DNA of 64,000 nt from Pigmentiphaga kullae (GTDB lineage: Bacteria; Pseudomonadota; Gammaproteobacteria; Burkholderiales; Burkholderiaceae_B), in the NCBI RefSeq assembly GCF_004216695.1, contig NZ_SGXC01000002.1, positions 248,001 to 312,000 on the forward strand, given 5' to 3'. The stretch's first letter is position 1. Each line of letters opens with the position of its first letter. A model generated the notes under the pieces. The model was not told the origin of the DNA and searched no databases. It saw nothing but the letters and a program-made list of their open reading frames with translations. Of the stretch, positions 53,991 to 62,332 are shown in pieces. The position numbers and the translations under genes were made by a program.

Positions 53991-54065
53991 GGCCTTTTGG
54001 CCTTTTCGAGGTAGGGCCTTTCCCCTTGCACCCCGTTCCCTTGCCATTTCGGCCCTCTGGCCTTT
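53991..54065. repeat. GGCCTTT repeats upstream of the relaxase gene
   Basis: Four copies of GGCCTTT occur at 53991, 53999, 54015 and 54059, the first two in tandem as GGCCTTTT units. They lie within the 315-bp gene-free stretch 53961-54275 between traI and the antitoxin gene. They could be part of oriT or a regulator binding array. Confidence 0.45.
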
Positions 54066-54204
54066 CACCGTTTCGGTATAGCGGGGCACGGGATGCGATT
54101 CCAGCGTCAATGGGGAACTCGGTGGAATGGATTGGACGGCGAGCCGGTGCTGGTCGCGCTCTATGCTGAGTGGACGCCGCTTCCGCCGGGCAGGTTCTCG
54201 AAAG

Positions 54205-54231
54205 GCGACAAAGTTGACAAAAGCGACAATA
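54205..54231 (+). repeat. Three 9-bp tandem repeats at the toxin-antitoxin promoter
   Basis: GCGACAAAG, TTGACAAAA and GCGACAATA follow each other without gaps (period 9 bp) and overlap the -35 element. They are candidate binding sites for the antitoxin. Confidence 0.65.
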
Positions 54232-54242
54232 GAGACTAGAGT
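54214..54242 (+). promoter_or_regulatory. Sigma-70 promoter of the RES/Xre operon
   Basis: TTGACA (54214-54219), 17-bp spacer and TAGAGT (54237-54242), ending 33 bp before the antitoxin ATG. The -35 lies in the middle 9-bp repeat. Confidence 0.65.
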
Positions 54243-54275
54243 GAATCCTGTCTCAAACCTGCCTGGGAGATCACC

Positions 54276-54902
54276 ATGCCCAATGCCATTGAATTCATTG
54301 CCGATCGCCTGCCGCGCGTCACGGTGGAGGATGTGCGCCGCTTCGCGGATACCGTCGAAATCCGGGATGCGCCGGCTTTCGCGGCCGAGTTGCAGGCTTT
54401 CATTCACGAGCGCGTGGAGGCGGTGAAGCTGCCCGCCAACTTGGACGGAGAGACGGTGGGGCAGGCCCTGGCACGCAAGGCGGCCGCGCTGCGCACCGAA
54501 ACGCGCTGGGCACCGACTGAAACCGACGTCCAGCGAGGCCGCGCCGTGTTGCTGGAAGCCTTCAACCAGCCGCATAACCTGCCGATCCCCGAGTACGCCA
54601 AGCTGGCGGACAAGTCGCGCCAGCAGATCTACAAGGACATCCTCGCCCGTCGGCTGTTGGCGCTGAACGTGGGGCCGCGCGGTCAGAAGCTGCCCGACTG
54701 GCAGCTCGACCCGGTAAAGCAGCAGTTGACCCAAACCGTGCTTCAGGAGGTCGAGGGCATCGACCCCTGGACGATCTACCGCGCGCTGTCCGAACCGCTC
54801 GAAGGCTTGGGCGGCCGCTCGCCGGTGGATGCGGTGACGCACAGCACGATCGATGACGTGGCCGATGCCGTGTTCAACGTACTGGGCGTTCAGGTGCATT
54901 GA
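54276..54902 (+). CDS. Xre/MbcA/ParS-type antitoxin
   Basis: A 208-residue protein encoded 12 bp before the RES toxin. Its middle part (about 105-150: PEYAKLADKSRQQIY, LLALNVGPRGQK, PDWQL) is the DNA-binding-like domain. The end (DPWTIYRALSEP, LGGRSPVDAVT) is the ParS/MbcA toxin-binding domain that caps the RES active site. About 88 residues here align without gaps to the integrase C-terminus. The N-terminal 90 residues are an extra helical region. Confidence 0.82.
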   Translation: MPNAIEFIADRLPRVTVEDVRRFADTVEIRDAPAFAAELQAFIHERVEAVKLPANLDGETVGQALARKAAALRTETRWAPTETDVQRGRAVLLEAFNQPHNLPIPEYAKLADKSRQQIYKDILARRLLALNVGPRGQKLPDWQLDPVKQQLTQTVLQEVEGIDPWTIYRALSEPLEGLGGRSPVDAVTHSTIDDVADAVFNVLGVQVH

Positions 54903-54914
54903 AGCGAGATCGCC

Positions 54915-55547
54915 ATGAGCCACGAGCTGCCTTCGTTCCTGATCGATGCCGGTGAACTGCTCCAGCATGTGAGCCGCGTCGTCTATCGGGGCAGCCCGCT
55001 GTACTATGGCCGCAGCAGCACCAATCGCTACGATGACCCGGCGCGGGCCTACGGCGTGCTCTACCTGGGGCGCGACCTGCCCACGGCGCTGATGGAGTCG
55101 GTGTTTCATAAGCACCAGTGGCTTGCGGACACGAAGCGCTCGATCGCGCTGAAAGAAGTCCAGGCCCGGATGGTGCGCGCAGTAGGCGTGATGGACGATG
55201 TGCTCTTGGCCGACCTCACGGCGCCGGGCGTCATGGCGGGCTACTTCGGCCTGAACCTGGAGCAGTTGGCCAGCCGCGACTACACGCACACGCAGCAAGT
55301 GTCCGCCCAGGTGCATGCAATTCTCGGAGACGACGGCCAAGCGCTGTTCGACGGGGTGCTCTATCCGTCGCGCAACAACTATCCCGCCAAGAGCATCGCC
55401 CTGTTCGAGCGTGCGGCAGCAAAGGTAGGCGTTGTCGATGACATCGACCTGGTGGACCATGTGGACTGGCCGCACTTCGTTGCCACGTATCGCGTCGACG
55501 TGGAGCCTGACCCCGGCCCGGTGGAACCGGATGACGAAGCGTCATGA
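54915..55547 (+). CDS. RES-domain toxin (NAD-targeting type)
   Basis: A 210-residue RES family protein. The conserved Arg lies in VVYRGSP, with the GRSSTNRYDDP segment after it. Glu61 is in TALMESVFH and the Ser in LYPSRNN. RES toxins (MbcT, ParT) degrade or transfer from NAD and are neutralised by Xre/ParS antitoxins. In an ICE this pair likely stabilises the element. It is cotranscribed with the antitoxin. Confidence 0.88.
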   Translation: MSHELPSFLIDAGELLQHVSRVVYRGSPLYYGRSSTNRYDDPARAYGVLYLGRDLPTALMESVFHKHQWLADTKRSIALKEVQARMVRAVGVMDDVLLADLTAPGVMAGYFGLNLEQLASRDYTHTQQVSAQVHAILGDDGQALFDGVLYPSRNNYPAKSIALFERAAAKVGVVDDIDLVDHVDWPHFVATYRVDVEPDPGPVEPDDEAS

Positions 55548-55620
55548 AGCACTTTGAAGCCCGCAGCAGAATGAAATGGACCAAATTGGAATAGGCATCC
55601 CTCAGTAGCAGGAGACGACC

Positions 55621-55980
55621 ATGAGCACCACGACCCGCATCAGCACTGCGGAACGCCTCGGCCGCGCCCTTGGCCGCGGGTGGCGCGCCTATGCGCGCAG
55701 CGAACGTCGGGCGTCGAACTGGTTGGTGTCCAAGGGTGTGCCGTTGGCTGCCGCCGCCGCGCTGCTGTGGGCCGGCAAACTGGCTGTCCTGGGGCTGCTG
55801 CTCTACGTTGCTTTCTGGCTGGCGTTGCTGCTGGTCGCGCTGGTGTTTGTGGCCCGGGGGCACGATACCGTCGAATGGGAGCCGCCCGAACCAGAGTGGC
55901 GGCACGGGCACGCCGGTTTTGGCCTCTATACCCACGATGAGTATCGGATAGATTCACATGATCCATCTGATGAGACCTAG
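55621..55980 (+). CDS. DUF3742-family ICE protein
   Basis: A 119-residue protein with a basic N-terminus (RLGRALGRGWRAYARSERR), a long hydrophobic stretch (about 43-78) and an acidic tail. It matches DUF3742, found next to traG and traI in ICEs of this family; its function is unknown. It converges with the TraG-N gene. Confidence 0.78.
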   Translation: MSTTTRISTAERLGRALGRGWRAYARSERRASNWLVSKGVPLAAAAALLWAGKLAVLGLLLYVAFWLALLLVALVFVARGHDTVEWEPPEPEWRHGHAGFGLYTHDEYRIDSHDPSDET

Positions 55981-55995
55981 CGAAGAAGCAAGGCA

Positions 55996-57543
55996 CTACT
56001 TCCTCTTGCTGGGTGTCGATGCCCACTTCATAGCGCCGCCAAAGGCCATGTCGGCGGCTTTGCCGCCGGCCGCTTTGGCGCCTGCCGTACCAGCAGCAAG
56101 CCCTTGCAACATGCCCCCCACGGCGTAGCCCGCCCATCCCAAGGCGGTTACCCAGAACAAGGGCAGCACGATGAACATCGTCGCCATGACGAAATTCAAC
56201 AGCATGTCTCCGAAGGCATTGTTGAGGCCCATGACCGGATCGAAATTCGTATGCGGCCGGTTCCATCCCCAGCCCCATCCGTAGAGCGCGTCCAGAATGG
56301 TGCTGTCGATCCAGCGCGCGAGTTGGAACCAGAAATCCACGAAGAACAGCGCAAACTGCACCACGCTGACCGTCACGAGTGTTTTCAGGTTGTAGGTGCT
56401 AACCATGAGCACCACCGGAATGCAGACAACCAGCGCCATCTTCAAGAGCGCCAGCACCATCGGAAGAGCCTGGCGCATTGCATCCATGGAGGGGAAGTAG
56501 CCCAGCGAGCCTACCGCCAGTCCTACGTCGGCCGCCGCCCGGGTGATGATGTTTGGGTCGGTCATTTCGATCTGGCCACCGTAGTCCGTATAGACGCTGC
56601 CTTGGTTCAGCTTCTGCTGTCGCGGTGACGCGATCGCGCGGATCACCGAATCGTCCACCTCGGCACGGCTCAGGAAGCCAGCCCAGCCCGCCAGGCGATT
56701 GAGCAGGCTCGGGTCCACCTGACCCAGCAAGCGTGCCCGCAGTCCATTGCTGCCATCGGCCCACCATTGCCTGCAGGTCGGATAGCCGCCGCCGCTGGCC
56801 ACCTGCGCAAGCCCTGCGTCGCGCGTGCTGTCATAGGGCCAGTCCTCGCGCGGGGTGCTGGAACGGTATGTGTCGTAGTAGCCGTTCGTGTCCGTGAAGA
56901 AGCGTGAGCCGATCCAGGTTACGTCGTGCAGCTGCTGCTCATCGAGTTGAGGCCGCTGCATGAACAATTTCGCCCGCGCAGCCCCATAGCAATCCCGCGA
57001 GAAATCCGCTACTTCCTGAGCCAACACTGGGTCGTCAATGCGAGTCGCGTCGATCTCCATGCGCATCTGCCGCAGGTCCGTGCCGCACGGGATCGCTGCC
57101 ACTGAAGCGCCCGTGACGGCGCGCGAGAGCGCGTGCATGAACGCCCACCACACCGGCACCTTCGCCGACTGGTTGTTGATGGTGCTGAAAGATTGCGACC
57201 AGCCGGTATTCGAGGGCTGCGGCACACTGACCTGGCATTGCGCCGAGCGCGAGCTGTCGTACTGGATGGTGTTGAGGTCCACGTCGATGAACGGGATGCC
57301 CGCGAACATCACCACCACGATGGCGACGAAGACCCGGTTCTCGATGCGGGCGGCGCTCAGCACGCCTTTATTGCCCTCGTCGGCGCCTTCTGCACGGGCC
57401 TTCAACCACTCCTGCACGATGATCGCCACGAAAGGCAGCGCGAAGACGCCGCTGGATACCAGCACGGCCCAGATGCCGTTGTTGACGATCCAGGACACCA
57501 GCGTAAGGTAATACTCCAGGTAGTCGGTCGTGAACAGAGTCAT
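55996..57543 (-). CDS. traG: TraG N-terminal-like conjugal transfer membrane protein
   Basis: A 515-residue inner-membrane protein with hydrophobic segments near the N-terminus (about 15-45), near 72-90 and a cluster at about 360-480, around a Cys-containing periplasmic region. It belongs to the TraG-N (PF07916-like) group used in mating-pair stabilisation by PFGI-1/clc-type ICEs. It follows the other transfer genes on the minus strand. Confidence 0.82.
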   Translation of the reverse strand: MTLFTTDYLEYYLTLVSWIVNNGIWAVLVSSGVFALPFVAIIVQEWLKARAEGADEGNKGVLSAARIENRVFVAIVVVMFAGIPFIDVDLNTIQYDSSRSAQCQVSVPQPSNTGWSQSFSTINNQSAKVPVWWAFMHALSRAVTGASVAAIPCGTDLRQMRMEIDATRIDDPVLAQEVADFSRDCYGAARAKLFMQRPQLDEQQLHDVTWIGSRFFTDTNGYYDTYRSSTPREDWPYDSTRDAGLAQVASGGGYPTCRQWWADGSNGLRARLLGQVDPSLLNRLAGWAGFLSRAEVDDSVIRAIASPRQQKLNQGSVYTDYGGQIEMTDPNIITRAAADVGLAVGSLGYFPSMDAMRQALPMVLALLKMALVVCIPVVLMVSTYNLKTLVTVSVVQFALFFVDFWFQLARWIDSTILDALYGWGWGWNRPHTNFDPVMGLNNAFGDMLLNFVMATMFIVLPLFWVTALGWAGYAVGGMLQGLAAGTAGAKAAGGKAADMAFGGAMKWASTPSKRK

Positions 57544-57558
57544 GGCCCGAATCTCCTC

Positions 57559-57915
57559 TCAGCCCTGCATCAACAGGCTGGCTTCCAGCGCCACGATGGC
57601 GACGACGCCTGCGATCTCGGTGCGCACCAGGCGGTGCCGCGCCTGGGCGTCGTCCTCACGTACCAGCAGCCGGCGGCGCATCCAGATCCACCCGTACACC
57701 GTCGCCCCGTATAGACACAGCCGCCACACGAATAAGTAACCCGCAGCGGCGGCGAGCCACCGCTCCCAGCCGGCAACGCTGCCGACCAGGTAGATGCCGG
57801 CGATGTTGGCCGCGACCGCGGCGGCAACGATCAGCACCGTCCACAGCAGCGCCTTCGCCGCGCGCCGGCTGAACAGCCAGCGCAAGGGGCGCCAAGTCAT
57901 GCGCGCCGCGCTCAT
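57559..57915 (-). CDS. Small ICE membrane protein of unknown function
   Basis: A 118-residue protein with three or four hydrophobic segments and Arg-rich loops (LRWLFSRRAAK, WMRRRLLVREDD). No family was recognised. It overlaps the upstream gene by 4 bp and precedes the TraG-N gene by 15 bp, so it is a cotranscribed transfer-region gene. Confidence 0.75.
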   Translation of the reverse strand: MSAARMTWRPLRWLFSRRAAKALLWTVLIVAAAVAANIAGIYLVGSVAGWERWLAAAAGYLFVWRLCLYGATVYGWIWMRRRLLVREDDAQARHRLVRTEIAGVVAIVALEASLLMQG

Positions 57916-59306
57916 GGCCTGGCTCCTGGATTGCCCTTCTGCAACTGGTCGAGGCGGTCGGGTACCGGATCACCCTCGTAGATGCCGCGCGAGCCTGCCG
58001 CGCGCGTACCGTGCCGCTGGATGATGGCCATCGGTGAGTTGTTTGCCAGCTCGCGCCGAAGCTCCAGCTCCGTCTTCAGGTTGCGGATCTCCCGGTCGAG
58101 CGTGTCGCTCTCGTGGTTCACGGCCTTGACCGCGAGTTCGTTGGCTGCGACGTTGGGCTCCTTCTTGCCCGTGAGCAGCGTGCGCTGGAGCAGCAGCGCT
58201 TTTTCCAGCACCGACGACAGCGCCACCTCCGACGCGAGGCGCCGCGCCAGAAGGTCCTGGTCCGGCTCGTCGCGCAGCGCCTCGATCACGCCACGCGTGA
58301 TTGGCAGCGACGTGCTGCCAGCCTCGCGCAGGTTCTCAAAGGTGGTAGTGCGCGTGCCGGAAACCAGCTCCTGAAGGACCTCCAGCTTCGCCTCGTACTC
58401 TTCCTGGATCAGCGGCGTCAGCCCGACGCCGGGCACCGTCTCGGTCTTGGTGCAGGAGTCGCAGGTGCGCTGCACCTGCTCTCCGAGGACCCGCGTGGCC
58501 CATTCGGTCGCCTGCTGCGGCGACGTCCAGGTCTGGCAGGACAGGCTCGCACAACTGGCGGACGCGATGGAGGATGTGTCCGTCACGCCACGACCGTTGA
58601 CCAGGTTGTAGCCCGCGCGGGTGACGTCGCCGACCACCCGGATGGCGGACTGGCCTGCGCCACCAGCATTGCTGCCACCCACCCAGGGCACGCCGTCGTT
58701 GCCGCGGCGCGTCTCGGCCTGCTCGACGGCCGACACGGCATCGTTGCTGCCAACCGCGTCACGCAAGGCCATGCCTTCGGCCATCTGGCTCCAGCCAAGC
58801 TGGCCACCCGCTGTCTCGGCCATCTTCTCCGCCATGGCGCGGCACGTCAGCTTGGAGCGGTCGAAGTCCAGCCGCGCCTGCAGCACGCCGTTGGTCAGCA
58901 GGTTGTACAGGCCCGGATCGGCGCGCTGAATGATCAGCGCCGGCAGGGACGCTACCGCGCTGGTGGCGCTCTGGATTACGTTGCTCATGATCTGCTGAAA
59001 GCCGTTCGTGATGCCGTTGAGCTGATTGCGCAGCGTGGTCTGGATGCTCATGTCGCCGCAGATCAGGTTGCTGTTCCACCCCACACCGACCCCGATGGAG
59101 CGCATGCCGGCCGCGCGGCCCATGGACACCGCGCTGCCGCCGCCGATCGAGTACATGACGTCATCGCCAATGACGGGGCCGCTGTTCTGGTATCCGACCT
59201 GTGCCCACGCCAGGCCGCAGACCAGGGCGAGCGTGCCGGCCAGTGCCGTCGGGCGCAGCAGGCGGCACGCCTTGGTGGACAGGTTCTTCGGTTCAGGACG
59301 CTTCAT
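57912..59306 (-). CDS. Integrating conjugative element protein, PFL_4711 family
   Basis: A 464-residue exported protein with a signal peptide cut after CGLAWA. SIGVGVGWNSNLICGDMS, a CASLSCQ/CDSCT Cys cluster and a C-terminal coiled region (LDREIRNLKTELELRREL) fit the PFL_4711 (TIGR03755) family, related to TraH-like mating-pair proteins. Confidence 0.88.
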   Translation of the reverse strand: MKRPEPKNLSTKACRLLRPTALAGTLALVCGLAWAQVGYQNSGPVIGDDVMYSIGGGSAVSMGRAAGMRSIGVGVGWNSNLICGDMSIQTTLRNQLNGITNGFQQIMSNVIQSATSAVASLPALIIQRADPGLYNLLTNGVLQARLDFDRSKLTCRAMAEKMAETAGGQLGWSQMAEGMALRDAVGSNDAVSAVEQAETRRGNDGVPWVGGSNAGGAGQSAIRVVGDVTRAGYNLVNGRGVTDTSSIASASCASLSCQTWTSPQQATEWATRVLGEQVQRTCDSCTKTETVPGVGLTPLIQEEYEAKLEVLQELVSGTRTTTFENLREAGSTSLPITRGVIEALRDEPDQDLLARRLASEVALSSVLEKALLLQRTLLTGKKEPNVAANELAVKAVNHESDTLDREIRNLKTELELRRELANNSPMAIIQRHGTRAAGSRGIYEGDPVPDRLDQLQKGNPGARP

Positions 59307-59315
59307 CGTGGCACC

Positions 59316-60266
59316 TCAGAGGAAATCGACGCTGCCGAGGAACACCTGGCCCCGGCGTTCGCAGCACGCATACGGACGCCACAGCGCCCACGCGTAGTCG
59401 CCTTGCTGGGCTTGGGTCAGCGTGCCGCTGTGGGGGAACACCACGCAGGTGTTCGACAGGCGCGGCGTCAGTTCCTGCCACTTGCCGGTCGAGGCATCAC
59501 CTTCCATCAGCGCGCCGGCCGGCCAGTAGCCATCACGCGCGTTGGCGAGCAGCGGCTGGTACACGTGCAACTGCCCGCGCCGCGTGACGACGTCACCGGC
59601 GCGCTGAGCCACGACCGCCCCGGATTTGTGGTCGTCGGTCTGGTGCAGGAAGCCGCCGCGCGGATAGACATTGCCCCAGAGGTTCATCGTGGTGCGCGCA
59701 CCGACCTCGCGCCGGCCCGGGATCAGCGCCTCCGGGTAGGCCATCTCGGGCACGTTGTAGCGCCAGGCCAGCGTGTCCAAGGTGCTGAGCAGATACGGCA
59801 TGAAGGCCGTTCCCGCGCCTTGGCAAAAATAGCCCGAGGACGAGGCGAACTGGTTGAACACCTCGCCGCCGGGATGGCCGATGACATCGGCGTTCTTGAA
59901 TTTGGCGAGGTTGTTTTCGTGGTCTTCGTTGGTGGTGCCGTCGCCGCCTGCCTGGGCCGAGGCGTTCGGCATGCTCATCGCTCGCACTTCGACCCAGGGG
60001 TTCTCTCCGGTGTTGCTGTAGCTGGAGACGACCGCATCGGGGACGTAGTGCCGGACCTTGGTGGACGTGCGCACCGAGCAGCCGCCATAGGTGCAATACA
60101 GCCAGTAGCAGATGCCCACCACCCGGTACTCCAGGCAGTCCGGCGACATGACGGAGGACACGATGGTGACGGTGTTCAGGGCGTAGCTGCCCGTGGCGCT
60201 GACCAGCAGCAGCGAGGCCACGGCGACGCGCAGGCGGCGCAGCAGGTCGAATGGGCGATAGGTCAC
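59316..60266 (-). CDS. Integrating conjugative element protein, PFL_4710 family (TraU-like)
   Basis: A 316-residue exported protein with signal peptide (SLLLVSATGSYA). DCLEYRVVGICYWLYCTYGGC carries several Cys, and the C-terminal RPYACCERRGQ is typical of the TraU-related PFL_4710 (TIGR03756) family needed for DNA transfer. It overlaps the PFL_4709 gene by 4 bp. Confidence 0.9.
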   Translation of the reverse strand: MTYRPFDLLRRLRVAVASLLLVSATGSYALNTVTIVSSVMSPDCLEYRVVGICYWLYCTYGGCSVRTSTKVRHYVPDAVVSSYSNTGENPWVEVRAMSMPNASAQAGGDGTTNEDHENNLAKFKNADVIGHPGGEVFNQFASSSGYFCQGAGTAFMPYLLSTLDTLAWRYNVPEMAYPEALIPGRREVGARTTMNLWGNVYPRGGFLHQTDDHKSGAVVAQRAGDVVTRRGQLHVYQPLLANARDGYWPAGALMEGDASTGKWQELTPRLSNTCVVFPHSGTLTQAQQGDYAWALWRPYACCERRGQVFLGSVDFL

Positions 60267-60718
60267 GGTTGCCTCCTCCGGTGCTGCTCGATGCAGGACA
60301 CGGCCCGGGCCACGTCAGGCTCGCCATAGACCACATAGCGTTGGTCCACCACGACGGCCGGGATGGTCGTGACACCCAAACTCCATGCGTCGGTGATGCC
60401 CTGGTAGGCGGTGCCAATGCGGCGCTGAAGGTCGGTGCCGCCTTGGTTCAGGCGTTGCCGGACGATGGCTGCTGCGCGCTCGGGGTCGGCTGGCAGATCT
60501 GCGGAAAGCTCTGCTTCGAGCCCGGATGCCCGGTCCAGCTCGATCAGCCGCTCGCCGCCCATGGTCTTGACCGGGTGGCGGCTGTCGGTGACGACCACCA
60601 CGTCGGCGGCGAACGCGGCCGGGCTGAATGCCGCGAACGACGCCGGCAGCACGATGGCCAGGCCAAGGGTTCGCCAGCCTGGTGCGAACCGGGTAAAAGC
60701 TCCTGGCATGTCTTGCAC
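60263..60718 (-). CDS. Integrating conjugative element protein, PFL_4709 family
   Basis: A 151-residue exported protein (signal peptide ending AAFA). The C-terminal segment GVTTIPAVVVDQRYVVYGEPDVARAV has the cis-Pro pattern of a thioredoxin-fold, TrbC/TraW-like protein and identifies the PFL_4709 (TIGR03757) family. Confidence 0.87.
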   Translation of the reverse strand: MQDMPGAFTRFAPGWRTLGLAIVLPASFAAFSPAAFAADVVVVTDSRHPVKTMGGERLIELDRASGLEAELSADLPADPERAAAIVRQRLNQGGTDLQRRIGTAYQGITDAWSLGVTTIPAVVVDQRYVVYGEPDVARAVSCIEQHRRRQP

Positions 60719-60821
60719 CCCGGAAGTTGATCAGGGCCATAGTCAAACGCCGAACCCCATGCGGCCCCAACAAACAATGCGCATCGCGGCCACCCCGCAT
60801 ACCTGCTTGTGTCGCCGCGCA

Positions 60822-60848
60822 GAAAAATGCGGAGGCCGAAGCCTCCGC
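60822..60848 (-). terminator. Rho-independent terminator of the radC-side operon
   Basis: On the minus strand GCGGAGGC-TTCG-GCCTCCGC is followed by ATTTTT. It lies 26 bp after the RadC-like gene and separates it from the PFL_4709 operon. Confidence 0.88.
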
Positions 60849-60873
60849 GCTGATCAACGAAGCAGTACAACCC

Positions 60874-61368
60874 TTACAGCAGGCCGGACTCCGCAAAGGA
60901 GAACGGGGCACCCTGGCCGACGATGATGTGGTCCAGTACCCGCACATCGATGAGCGCCAGCGCGGCCTGCAGTTGCTGGGTCAGCATGCGATCCGCGCTC
61001 GACGGCTCGGAAATGCCCGAGGGGTGCTGGTGCGCGAAGACCACCGCGGCCGCATTCAACTGCAGAACACGCTGCACAACGACACGCGGATAGACCGAAG
61101 TCGCGTTGATCGTGCCCCTGAACAGCGGCTCGTAGGCCAGTACCTGGTGCATGCTGTCCAGGAACACAGCGACGAATATTTCGTTGGGCTCGGCCACCAG
61201 CTTCACGCGCAGGTAGTCGCGCACGGCCGTGGGGTCGAGGAGTTTCGGACCCGCTTTGAAAACCCGCTTCTCCAGCAGCGCAATGGCTTGCTGGATGATC
61301 CAGTCCTCGTGCTGGGCAGCGATGGCGGAAAGCGACTCCAGGCAGGAGTCATTGACGACGAAAGACAT
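60874..61368 (-). CDS. RadC-like JAB-domain protein
   Basis: A 164-residue protein consisting of the RadC (DUF2466) JAMM domain. [16 protein letters not shown] has the metal-binding His-x-His, Ser and Asp. The N-terminal helix-hairpin-helix of chromosomal RadC is absent, as in the short versions common on mobile elements. ATG 61368 has TTGGAGG upstream. A strong terminator follows. Confidence 0.92.
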   Translation of the reverse strand: MSFVVNDSCLESLSAIAAQHEDWIIQQAIALLEKRVFKAGPKLLDPTAVRDYLRVKLVAEPNEIFVAVFLDSMHQVLAYEPLFRGTINATSVYPRVVVQRVLQLNAAAVVFAHQHPSGISEPSSADRMLTQQLQAALALIDVRVLDHIIVGQGAPFSFAESGLL

Positions 61369-61543
61369 GGCGAACCTCCAAATGGTGAGATCGGAGGGCG
61401 CGCGCCCGGGGAGGGCAAGCCCTCCTGGGGAACGAACAAGGTGCATCCATCACCGCGGTGGCGGTGATCGTTCGCGGCCAGGATGCGAGGCGAACGGGTT
61501 GCGGTCAGCGCAGCGGACTGCGCCGTAGCCTTGAAGACCGGGG

Positions 61544-62308
61544 CTACCTGGGCATGTCGCCGACGACGTCGGCAGGCATTTCCGATGTGGGTATGGCGGC
61601 GGGATCGCCGGCCGCGAGCATGTCCATGGCCGACAGCAAGGCATCGCCCTCGATCGGGCCCTGCAGCAGGATCGCCTTGCCGGTTTCGCGATCGTGCAGC
61701 CGCAGCGATGGCGTGGCGATCACGCCGCTGTTCGTGGCTTCCGCCGTCTGGGCGCGGATCGGTGCATCGGGCCGCTCGCTCGCCAGACACTGCTCGATCG
61801 CTGGAGTGAGGTCGGGGTAGCGCAGCCCTTCAGGCAAGCCCTGGCCGTCGCTCCGCGTGTGGGCATAGACCCATTCGACGGCCTGCCAAAAGGCGGCATG
61901 GCTGCCGGCTTCGCCCGCGCATTCCGCCAGGCGCGCTTCGGCGGACGCGGCTGGCTCATGCGCGGCCAACGGCAGGTGGTGCCATTGCAAGGTCACGTCC
62001 GCATTGCCGGCCACCCAACGCTTGAGCACTGGAAAATAGGACCGGCAGAACGGGCATTCGAGGTCCGCGTAGAGCGTCAGCGTGAAACGCCCTTCCGGAT
62101 TGCCCATCTGCCACGGAGGCCGAGCCACCTGCGTGTCGCTGACTGGCGCCGAAGTCTGAGGTGTGGACCCGCCTGGCGAACGTGACACGAGCCAGATCAG
62201 CAGCAGCGCAACCAGCACCGCGGCCAATGCCCAGGGCCAGCGGAACTGCCAGCGCCGACGACGGAACGCCTGGACCTGCATCGGAATGGATGGGCGTTTC
62301 TGTTCCAT
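61544..62308 (-). CDS. DsbA/DsbC-like thioredoxin-fold protein of the transfer region
   Basis: A 254-residue protein with one N-terminal membrane anchor (about 24-42) and a DsbA-type thioredoxin domain with active site ECPFCRSYF near residue 85. SGVIATPSLRL is the cis-Pro loop. It probably oxidises or isomerises Cys-rich conjugation proteins such as the PFL_4710 and PFL_4711 products. Confidence 0.87.
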   Translation of the reverse strand: MEQKRPSIPMQVQAFRRRRWQFRWPWALAAVLVALLLIWLVSRSPGGSTPQTSAPVSDTQVARPPWQMGNPEGRFTLTLYADLECPFCRSYFPVLKRWVAGNADVTLQWHHLPLAAHEPAASAEARLAECAGEAGSHAAFWQAVEWVYAHTRSDGQGLPEGLRYPDLTPAIEQCLASERPDAPIRAQTAEATNSGVIATPSLRLHDRETGKAILLQGPIEGDALLSAMDMLAAGDPAAIPTSEMPADVVGDMPR

Positions 62309-62332
62309 GGCGTTCTCCGGTGTACGGCAGAT

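Noticed and set aside
53961-55475. Upstream extension of the TraI frame to 1135 codons
   Set aside because: The extension is antisense to the RES toxin and Xre antitoxin genes and has no relaxase similarity. TraI starts at 53960.
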